This document shows, piece by piece, positions 1 to 5,569 of a stretch of DNA of 5,569 bases (the stretch's first letter is position 1; every line of letters begins with the position of its first letter). The notes below the pieces were generated by a model that saw only the letters and a program-made list of their open reading frames with translations, was not told the DNA's origin and did not search any database. The stretch comes from Flavobacteriia bacterium (GTDB taxonomy: Bacteria; Bacteroidota; Bacteroidia; Flavobacteriales; Schleiferiaceae). The translations under genes were made by a program, and so were the position numbers. The stretch covers positions 1-5,569 of the forward strand of contig CATILC010000044.1 in the NCBI GenBank assembly GCA_949516455.1, read 5' to 3'.

Positions 1-2139
1 GCCAGCGATCGTTCCGGAAAGATCGTGGCTCCAATGATCGTTCACTTCCCAGTTCAGGTTCCAAAAGCCATAGAAATCCGGCGTGCGCAAAAGTTCTGTG
101 GTTCGGGCATCGGGAAGCGTGCCGCCGGGCCGATCGTCCTGCCAGATGAGTTCTTCCTGACGGTATCGGGCCTGCTGCCAGGTGAGCCCGAGCTGGAAGA
201 TCCACTCCTGTCCAAGGGCCTTTTGGAATTCGGCATTCACGCCCTCCACAAAGGCAGGTCCTCCGTTTCTTTTGGTGATCCATGCAATGCCTGAAGGCAG
301 TTCCTGTTGTGCACTCCAAATGAATGGATTCTGAAGATCGGTGCGGAAAAATTCGACCACTACATTGCTGGGGTCTTCCGATGCATTGGATGTATAATTC
401 AATGAGGCCGTGACGGAACGGGACCGCTCGGATCGGAGCCCCTCGCCAAGCCAGGTGAAAAGAGCTGCCCCACCCACCAATTCCAGATGCAGATCTTCGT
501 TGAAGACCTGAGGTGCCCGGTACCCCTCGGCATAAGAGACCCGGCCTCTCCAGTTTTCTGAAAAGCGATAGAGGGCAGAAGCCCGAGGCACAAATGGGTT
601 CAAGCGCTCTTCCTGGTTCTGCTCAAAGCCCTCCAGGCGCTGCTCATTTTCGATCCGTAGATGGTCCCAGCGTCCCCCGAAGCTGAGTGTCCAGTCATCG
701 TTTGGATCGAATTGGAGCTGGGTGTACTGTCCAAAAGTATGGGTGCGCTGTAGGATAGTGCGCTCGTAGCCCGGCATTTGGTCGTTCACCCGATCGAAGA
801 GATATTCGCTTCCAGCGATGAGTTCCCAACGGGCATGCAGGTCGATGGCCCACTGAAGGCCGGATACCCAGGTTTGCCCTTGTGATGCCCCGTAGGCATT
901 CAGCGCGCGTCGATCCGCATCGGTGAGGCTGTCGCCTGACAGCCGAATGCGGCCTCCTGAACCGTAGTAGCTGTCACGTTCTACAAATTGGGCAGAGGTG
1001 TAGGCGGAGACGCGCTGTTTTTGATCAGGAGCCGTCCATTCAACACTTAGCCCGCCGCCAGTAATGCTGTGTTCGAGTTGCTCGGCCAGGGAGGCTTCGT
1101 GTGGCTTTCGATTGAGTTGGCTACCGCCTCTGCGGAACTCATTCAAATGATGAAGGTCCATCCGGATGCGGGTCTGGGTATTGGGTGTCCAGAAGGCATC
1201 CAGCCCCCAGGTGTTTTGCCGCAGGCGCGCCAGTTCGCTGAACCCGTCCTCATTCAGATCGAGTGCTGCTCTTCTTCGGTTCACTCCGTAAAGGGTGATC
1301 CCTCTGTTTTGGTCTTTGGAGACGGCCGAGGCGTGCGCATTCAGCAAATGATCCGAGGCCGTTCCATTGATGAGCTGGTGCTCCCAGCCAATGCCTGAGC
1401 TGTTCTGGACCGGTTCGCGGGTGATGATGTTGACCGTACCCGCCACGGCATTTCCACCATAGAGGACCGAACCCCCTCCCTTGACCACCTCGATGCGTTC
1501 GATCATATTCTTCGGGATCATTTCCAGTCCATAGACGCTGGCCAGTGAAGAGAAGATCGGCCGGCTGTTGATCAGTATCTGGCTGTAGGCACCGTCCAGC
1601 CCATTGATGCGAAGCTGGGTGAAGCCACAATTCGAGCAGTTGTTCTCCACCCGAAGACCAGGAGCAAAGCGCAGGCCTTCTGAAAGGCTCACCGATTGGG
1701 TGCCGTCCAACAATTTTGTCGATATCTGCTGGACCATCACCGGGGCATCGTATCGCCTGACTTCCGAACGGGTAGCGGTCACCACCACCTGCTGGAGCTG
1801 CAGAGGATCTTCCTCGAGTTTCAGACTGAAAAATCCATAGCTCGTTCCCTGAAGCTCAAGTTGTTTTTGCAGAAGCTTTTTTCCAGATGCCTGAATTTCC
1901 AGGGTGTAACGCCCATTCGGTACGGGCCCGATCGAAAAGGAACCGGAGGCATCGCTCAGTCCAAAAAACCGCTGCGACGCGCCCAAAAGCTCAACGGACA
2001 CAGAAGGAAGCGGTCCTTCTGTATCCCGGACCACGCCACTGACCAACTGCTGCTGCGCGCAGAGCACACCCATACTCAACCAAAAGATGATGGCTGGAAT
2101 ACATTGTAAAAAGAACTGTCCTGCGCTTGCTTTTAGCAT
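1..2139 (-). CDS. TonB-dependent outer-membrane receptor with CxxC plug motif (3' end outside window)
   Basis: Outer-membrane beta-barrel receptor that would import a ligand into the periplasm using TonB/ExbBD energy. The ATG at 2139 is the first start after an in-frame TAA nine bases upstream. Residues 1-28 form a signal peptide (hydrophobic core about 9-26, likely cleavage after LCA). Residues about 32-108 form a carboxypeptidase-regulatory-like beta-sandwich (VSGVVRD, then SDASGSFSIGPVPNGRYTL), common in Bacteroidota receptors. A TonB-box-like VVVTATR lies at 118-124. The plug spans about 127-240 and includes NCSNCGF (167-173), RINGLDG (177-183), ERIEVVKGG (214-222) and GTVNIIT (234-240). 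Barrel strands follow, with GYRAPQVFNEDLH at 539-551. Receptors of this type usually run to about 750-850 residues, so roughly 100 C-terminal residues are probably missing. C168 and C171 are the only cysteines visible after the signal peptide. The family is certain. The ligand is unknown; a metal or metal chelate is inferred from the CxxC and the divergent metal pump. A ferric-siderophore role cannot be excluded. Confidence 0.95.
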   Translation of the reverse strand, partial: MLKASAGQFFLQCIPAIIFWLSMGVLCAQQQLVSGVVRDTEGPLPSVSVELLGASQRFFGLSDASGSFSIGPVPNGRYTLEIQASGKKLLQKQLELQGTSYGFFSLKLEEDPLQLQQVVVTATRSEVRRYDAPVMVQQISTKLLDGTQSVSLSEGLRFAPGLRVENNCSNCGFTQLRINGLDGAYSQILINSRPIFSSLASVYGLEMIPKNMIERIEVVKGGGSVLYGGNAVAGTVNIITREPVQNSSGIGWEHQLINGTASDHLLNAHASAVSKDQNRGITLYGVNRRRAALDLNEDGFSELARLRQNTWGLDAFWTPNTQTRIRMDLHHLNEFRRGGSQLNRKPHEASLAEQLEHSITGGGLSVEWTAPDQKQRVSAYTSAQFVERDSYYGSGGRIRLSGDSLTDADRRALNAYGASQGQTWVSGLQWAIDLHARWELIAGSEYLFDRVNDQMPGYERTILQRTHTFGQYTQLQFDPNDDWTLSFGGRWDHLRIENEQRLEGFEQNQEERLNPFVPRASALYRFSENWRGRVSYAEGYRAPQVFNEDLHLELVGGAALFTWLGEGLRSERSRSVTASLNYTSNASEDPSNVVVEFFRTDLQNPFIWSAQQELPSGIAWITKRNGGPAFVEGVNAEFQKALGQEWIFQLGLTWQQARYRQEELIWQDDRPGGTLPDARTTELLRTPDFYGFWNLNWEVNDHWSHDLSGTIAG

Positions 2140-2143
2140 GGGA

Positions 2144-2151
2144 CAAAATTA
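2144..2151 (-). promoter_or_regulatory. Candidate Bacteroidota -7 box for the TonB receptor gene
   Basis: On the minus strand this reads TAATTTTG, an exact match to the TAnnTTTG -7 consensus of the Bacteroidota primary sigma factor. Only four bases separate it from the receptor ATG, so transcription would start at or next to the start codon. A clear -33 TTTG is absent; a T-rich run (TTTTTTAG on the minus strand) lies at about the right distance upstream. The match could be chance in an AT-rich intergenic stretch. Confidence 0.4.
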
Positions 2152-2156
2152 AAAAG

Positions 2157-2170
2157 TTAGACGAGGCTAA
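2157..2170. promoter_or_regulatory. Imperfect 14-bp palindrome, candidate operator
   Basis: The sequence TTAGACGAGGCTAA has the dyad form TTAGnCnnGnCTAA, with five of seven positions in each half pairing. It lies between the candidate promoter boxes of the two divergent transcription units, where a repressor or activator could control both. No regulator gene is present in the window and I do not recognise the motif as belonging to a known metalloregulator. Confidence 0.3.
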
Positions 2171-2174
2171 AAAA

Positions 2175-2182
2175 TATAGTTG
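2175..2182 (+). promoter_or_regulatory. Candidate -7 box for the His-rich protein and efflux pump operon
   Basis: TATAGTTG matches TAnnTTTG at all defined positions but one (G for T at the fifth base). A start site a few bases downstream would leave a leader of about 60 bases before the ATG at 2251. No convincing -33 TTTG is visible upstream, so this is a weak call that rests mainly on the need for a promoter in this divergent gap. Confidence 0.25.
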
Positions 2183-2250
2183 CATTGGTCTCCATTCCAC
2201 TGGATGGTGCACCCCAAGGCGATCCATGCATTTTTGATATTTTCGCGCAT

Positions 2251-2649
2251 ATGAAGTTTCTGCGTCACCTTCTCATGCTCGCCTACATGCTCGGTTTGAC
2301 GCACGAGTTCATACCGCATGAGCACCATGGCGAGGCAAGGGGTCAAGCCATTCTCATTTCAGAAGACTCTGCATTAGAAAGCGGAAGCTTGTGGCGCCAT
2401 CTCCTCGAGGCACTCGGTGCACTGGAGCACCCATCGACAGGGGCGGAATTTCATTTTTACGCTCCCGATGAGGCAGCGGCCAGCATGACGGCAGAAGTTG
2501 TCATGTCGCTGGCTGTGTTGCCCAGGGAAACTCAAATCCCAGTGGTGCCAAGGAGCGCTCTACTGGATGGTGGGGTGCCTGTTCATCCGCCCCCGGACGG
2601 AACCTACAAAGCGTGTCCACCGCCTGGTCGCGGTTCTCCGTTGGCTTGA
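2251..2649 (+). CDS. Small secreted or membrane-anchored histidine-rich protein, putative metal binder
   Basis: A 132-residue protein of unassigned function. Residues 1-5 are basic (MKFLR) and 7-17 are hydrophobic (LLMLAYMLGLT), giving a short signal peptide or N-terminal anchor. Immediately after comes a histidine cluster, THEFIPHEHHGE (17-28; H18, H23, H25, H26). More histidines follow at 50, 60, 68 and 112, and the single cysteine is C122. A possible amphipathic helix lies at about 44-60, and the tail (110-130) is proline-rich. The ATG at 2251 is preferred because it puts the signal sequence at the N-terminus. The frame is open upstream to a TAG at 2158, and a TTG at 2185 would add 22 residues ahead of the hydrophobic segment, which is unlikely. 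The gene is 56 bases upstream of the pump on the same strand, so the two are probably co-transcribed. Short secreted proteins with a PHxHH-type cluster near heavy-metal efflux genes are familiar in Bacteroidota, but I know of no proven function. A periplasmic metal buffer, chaperone or sensor is an inference. Confidence 0.75.
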   Translation: MKFLRHLLMLAYMLGLTHEFIPHEHHGEARGQAILISEDSALESGSLWRHLLEALGALEHPSTGAEFHFYAPDEAAASMTAEVVMSLAVLPRETQIPVVPRSALLDGGVPVHPPPDGTYKACPPPGRGSPLA

Positions 2650-2658
2650 TCGAGCCAA
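2641..2658 (+). other. Hairpin over the stop codon of the His-rich protein gene
   Basis: TTGGCT and AGCCAA pair perfectly, and a further U-G wobble closes a GATC loop, giving a 7-bp stem. The hairpin includes the TGA stop at 2647-2649. No U-tract follows, so it is not a standard intrinsic terminator. It could act in mRNA stability or partial attenuation between the small gene and the pump, or be incidental. Confidence 0.4.
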
Positions 2659-2666
2659 TGCACCCT

Positions 2667-2682
2667 GCAGCTGAACGGCTGC
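2667..2682 (+). other. Second short hairpin in the spacer before the pump gene
   Basis: GCAGC and GCTGC form a 5-bp GC-rich stem around a six-base loop (TGAACG), eight bases after the preceding hairpin and ending 23 bases before the pump ATG. No U-tract follows. A stem this short arises often by chance; it is listed because it stands in tandem with the hairpin at 2641-2658. Confidence 0.25.
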
Positions 2683-2705
2683 TGAGAACCTAAGACCTTG
2701 AATCC

Positions 2706-5569
2706 ATGATAAATTATTTGATCGCTTACTCCATTAGGAATAAGCTGGTGATCGCCGTCGGTGTGGTGGCGCTTATCGGATGCGGGCTGTATAGCCTGGA
2801 CCGCATACCCATTGATGCCGTACCGGACATCACGACCAATCAGGTGCTGGTGATCACCAATTCACCGAATCTGGCGGCTCAGGAAGTCGAACAGTTCATC
2901 ACCTTTCCCCTGGAGCGCTCGCTGGCCAATCTGCCTGAGGTGGAAGAAATTCGCTCGCTGTCCCGATCGGGTATTTCGGTCATCACCGTGGTCTTTGACG
3001 ACGGCATGGACACCTACCGAGCCCGGCAGCTGATCTCTGAGCAGATCGAGCGTTCATCCGAGGACATCCCGGAAGGATTCGGGCGGCCCACTTTGGGGCC
3101 CATCACAACGGGTCTCGGGGAGGTGTATCAATACCTTCTCCATGCAGATGAGCAGCACAGGGACATGTATTCAGCTGCAGAGCTTCGGAGCATCAACGAC
3201 TGGATCGTCCAGCGGCAGCTGGCGGGTATTCCCGGGGTGATCGAGGTCAATGGCTGGGGCGGACAGTTGCGGCAATACGAGGTGGCCGTGGATCCCGACC
3301 GATTGAAAAGCCACGGGCTGACCCTGCATGAAGTCTTTGACGCGCTCGCGCAGAACAACCAGAACGCAGGGGGCAGCTACATCGAAAAAGACCATCAGAC
3401 CTATTTCATCAGGGGTTCGGGCCTTGTGGGCTCGTTGGAGGAGATCGGTGAGATCATGATCCGGAACACTTCGGGCATTCCGCTTTTGATCCGCGATGTC
3501 GCTGAGCTGCGTTATGGGCATGCACCGCGCTTCGGGGCGGTCACCTACAATGCTCAAGGTGAGGTGGTCAGCGGTCAGGTGCTCATGTTCAAAGGAGCCA
3601 ATTCCTACAAAACAGTTCAGGCGGTGAAAGAGCGGGTGGAGCAGGTCCGGGCCTCACTCCCTGAAGGTGTGGTGCTGGAGCCCTTCATCGACCGTTCCCG
3701 GCTGATCGGAAATGCCATACGCACGGTGCGCACCAATCTTTTGGAGGGCGGCTTGATCGTCATCTTTGTTCTGGTCCTTTTCCTGGGCAATTGGCGGGGC
3801 GGGCTCATCGTGGCTTCGGTCATTCCCTTGTCGATGATGTTCGCTTTGTGCATGATGCAGCTCTTTGGGATCTCGGCGAATCTGATGAGTCTGGGGGCCA
3901 TAGATTTTGGCCTGGTGGTCGATGGTTCGGTGATCATCGTGGAGGCCATCCTTCACCGTCTGCGCAGCCGGCATCAAGGGCAGACCCTGAAAAAGGAACA
4001 GATGGATCAGGAGGTGGGTGCCGCTGCAGGGCGCATCCGCAGATCGGCGGCCTTTGGCGAGGTGATCATCCTGATCGTCTACCTGCCCATTCTGGCGCTT
4101 GTGGGCATTGAAGGAAAGATGTTCGCGCCCATGGCACAGACCGTTGGTTTCGCCATCCTTGGTGCGCTTCTGCTGTCCATGACCTATGTGCCCATGATGA
4201 GCGCCTGGTTCCTTCCCAAAAGGATCGAATCCGAAGAAGGCATTTCCCAACGGATCGTTCACTTCTTTTACCGTTTGTACAGGCCCGCACTGGATAAGGC
4301 GCTTCGCTTTCGGTCGGCTTTGCTGGTATCGGCCCTGCTGCTTTTTGGAGGCAGTCTGGTGCTCTTTGATCGATTGGGTGGCGAATTCATTCCCACCCTG
4401 GAGGAAGGCGATTTTGCGCTGCACCAGATCCTGCCGCCGGGCAGTTCGCTTCAGGAGAGCATCGAGGTTTCTGAGAAGATCCAGCAAGCGCTGCTGGACA
4501 ACTTTCCCGAGGTGGAGATCGCCCTGAGCAAGATCGGAACGGCCGAGATCGCCACGGACCCCATGCCCATTGAAGTGGGCGATATCATCCTGAAGATGAA
4601 ACCCCGTTCTGAATGGACCACAGCCAAAAGCAGGGAGGAGATGTTCCTGAAGATGGAGGAGGTGCTGAGCGAGATCCCAGGGGTTTCCTATGAGTTCACC
4701 CAGCCCATTCAGATGCGCTTCAACGAACTGATCGCCGGGGTGCGTGAAGACATCGCCATCAAGATCTACGGGGAAGAGCACGAACAATTGGAGCTCATTG
4801 GCCAGCGGGCCGAACGGCTCATCGCCGGAGTGCGGGGGGTTGGTGATGTACAGCTGGAGCGCACTTCGGGCTTTCCTCAGATGATCGTTCGCTACGACCG
4901 CTCTCGCATGGCGCGCTATGGCGTGCATATTCAACAGGTCAATGAACTCATCCAGGCAGCATTTGCGGGGAAGGCGGCCGGTGTGGTCTTCGAAGGCGAA
5001 CGCCGATACGACTTGGTGGTCCGTATGGCGGAGACAAGGCGAAAGGGAATGGACGATCTGCGGGAGCTGCATGTGCCGATGCCGGACGGACAAACCGTTC
5101 CGCTTCGCGAACTGGCCGATATCCGGATGGAGGAAGGGCCTGCACAGATCTCTCGGGAGAATGCCAAGCGAAGGATCGTGATCGGGGTGAATGCCCGGGA
5201 AAGAGATACCCAGAGTCTGGTGGAGGAGATCCAGGATGTGCTCAGTGAGCGCCTTGAACTGCCTGCGGGCTATCACATCGAGTACGGCGGACGATTTGAA
5301 AACCTGATGGCGGCCAAAGAACGCCTTTCAGTGGCCGTACCCGTTGCCTTGCTGCTGATCCTCATTCTCTTGTATTTCACCTTTGGCAGCTTGTCTCAGG
5401 CACTGATGATCTTTACGGCTGTGCCCCTTTCAGCCATCGGTGGGGTTTGGGCCTTGTGGATCCGCGACATGCCTTTCAGTATTTCCGCAGGCATCGGTTT
5501 CATCGCCCTGTTTGGCGTGGCTGTCCTCAACGGGATCGTCTTGCTCTCCTATCTGAATCAGTTGGAGAA
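2706..5569 (+). CDS. czcA: CzcA/CusA-family heavy-metal efflux RND transporter (3' end outside window)
   Basis: Inner-membrane proton/metal antiporter that, with a membrane-fusion protein and an outer-membrane channel, expels metal ions from the cell. The ATG at 2706 gives the family's N-terminus: TM1 at about 13-31, then IPIDAVPDITTNQV (34-47). The first periplasmic loop runs to about 340, TM2 is about 346-360, TM3 about 366-386, and TM4 about 392-413. TM4 carries DFGLVVDGSVIIVE with D400, D406 and E413, matching the proton-relay acids of Cupriavidus CzcA (D402, D408, E415). EGKMFAPMA lies at 469-477 and GGEFIPTLEEGD at 558-569. The second periplasmic loop contains QPIQMRFNELIAGVR (666-680). 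TM8 starts near 876, and the family motif ALFGVAVLNG ends at G943. The stop is not in the window. Family members are about 1030-1060 residues long, or about 1450 when fused to a TolC-like outer-membrane part, as happens in Bacteroidota. The CusA substrate methionines appear to be replaced, so divalent cations are the likelier substrate. No Shine-Dalgarno sequence is seen. The family is certain, the substrate inferred. Confidence 0.95.
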   Translation, partial: MINYLIAYSIRNKLVIAVGVVALIGCGLYSLDRIPIDAVPDITTNQVLVITNSPNLAAQEVEQFITFPLERSLANLPEVEEIRSLSRSGISVITVVFDDGMDTYRARQLISEQIERSSEDIPEGFGRPTLGPITTGLGEVYQYLLHADEQHRDMYSAAELRSINDWIVQRQLAGIPGVIEVNGWGGQLRQYEVAVDPDRLKSHGLTLHEVFDALAQNNQNAGGSYIEKDHQTYFIRGSGLVGSLEEIGEIMIRNTSGIPLLIRDVAELRYGHAPRFGAVTYNAQGEVVSGQVLMFKGANSYKTVQAVKERVEQVRASLPEGVVLEPFIDRSRLIGNAIRTVRTNLLEGGLIVIFVLVLFLGNWRGGLIVASVIPLSMMFALCMMQLFGISANLMSLGAIDFGLVVDGSVIIVEAILHRLRSRHQGQTLKKEQMDQEVGAAAGRIRRSAAFGEVIILIVYLPILALVGIEGKMFAPMAQTVGFAILGALLLSMTYVPMMSAWFLPKRIESEEGISQRIVHFFYRLYRPALDKALRFRSALLVSALLLFGGSLVLFDRLGGEFIPTLEEGDFALHQILPPGSSLQESIEVSEKIQQALLDNFPEVEIALSKIGTAEIATDPMPIEVGDIILKMKPRSEWTTAKSREEMFLKMEEVLSEIPGVSYEFTQPIQMRFNELIAGVREDIAIKIYGEEHEQLELIGQRAERLIAGVRGVGDVQLERTSGFPQMIVRYDRSRMARYGVHIQQVNELIQAAFAGKAAGVVFEGERRYDLVVRMAETRRKGMDDLRELHVPMPDGQTVPLRELADIRMEEGPAQISRENAKRRIVIGVNARERDTQSLVEEIQDVLSERLELPAGYHIEYGGRFENLMAAKERLSVAVPVALLLILILLYFTFGSLSQALMIFTAVPLSAIGGVWALWIRDMPFSISAGIGFIALFGVAVLNGIVLLSYLNQLE

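Noticed and set aside
36..47. 12-base direct repeat gatcgttcactt, also at 4253-4264
   Set aside because: Short, on opposite coding strands of two unrelated genes and built around the abundant GATCG word; no sign of a mobile-element end.
1069..1398. 109-codon plus-strand frame opposite the receptor gene
   Set aside because: Antisense shadow of a conserved plug/barrel region; no domain, no promoter, no spacing logic.
1696..2109. 137-codon plus-strand frame opposite the receptor N-terminus
   Set aside because: Overlaps the signal peptide and carboxypeptidase-regulatory-like domain of the receptor on the other strand; low-complexity basic product typical of a shadow frame.
2192..2207. Small stem CCA(T)TCC-ACT-GGATGG in the leader of the efflux operon, possible riboswitch part
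   Set aside because: Six pairs with a bulge and a three-base loop; no second stem or known metal-riboswitch motif nearby. Most likely chance.
1991..2227. 78-codon minus-strand frame overlapping the receptor start and the divergent gap
   Set aside because: Out of frame with the receptor and spans the promoter region; product has no recognisable features.
2185..2250. TTG-initiated 22-residue N-terminal extension of the His-rich protein
   Set aside because: It would bury the signal segment behind a hydrophilic stretch, uses a rare start codon, and would lie at or before the predicted transcription start.
3070..3560. Minus-strand frames of 76 and 128 codons opposite the pump
   Set aside because: Shadow frames of the RND periplasmic loop with no domain content.
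3654..5276. 540-codon open frame on the minus strand, opposite the pump gene
   Set aside because: Lies wholly antisense to a clearly coding, conserved RND gene. Its product is full of His, Gln, Asp and Arg with no recognisable domain, as expected from the mirror of GC-biased codons.

Overview
The window looks like chromosome or accessory DNA from a member of the Bacteroidota with moderately high GC (mid-50s percent by eye). Three things suggest this. The outer-membrane receptor has an N-terminal carboxypeptidase-regulatory-like domain before its TonB box and plug. The start codons lack a Shine-Dalgarno sequence. A match to the Bacteroidota -7 promoter box (TAnnTTTG) lies just upstream of the receptor gene. 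The species cannot be named from the sequence.

Layout. Bases 1-2139 (minus strand) hold a TonB-dependent outer-membrane receptor that is complete at its N-terminus and runs off the left edge; 713 residues are visible. Bases 2140-2250 are a divergent intergenic region with candidate promoter boxes on both strands and an imperfect palindrome between them. Bases 2251-2649 (plus strand) encode a 132-residue secreted or membrane-anchored histidine-rich protein that belongs to no family I can name with confidence. Bases 2650-2705 are a short spacer; one hairpin spans the small gene's stop codon and a second lies inside the spacer. Bases 2706-5569 (plus strand) encode a heavy-metal efflux RND pump of the CzcA/CusA family. 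It starts in the window and runs off the right edge; 954 residues are visible.

How the genes may work together (inference). The small His-rich gene and the pump look like one operon that exports metal from the periplasm or cytoplasm. The divergent receptor carries a CxxC pair in its plug, and these are the only cysteines in the visible mature protein, which suggests it handles a thiophilic metal or metal complex. The receptor and the export operon share a 111-bp control region, so import and export of one metal could be set by one regulator. The pump has the acidic proton-relay residues of divalent-cation pumps and lacks the three substrate methionines of CusA, so zinc, cobalt, cadmium or nickel is more likely than copper(I) or silver(I). 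The membrane-fusion and outer-membrane partners of the pump are not in the window. They are probably downstream of the pump gene, and the outer-membrane part could be fused to the pump itself.
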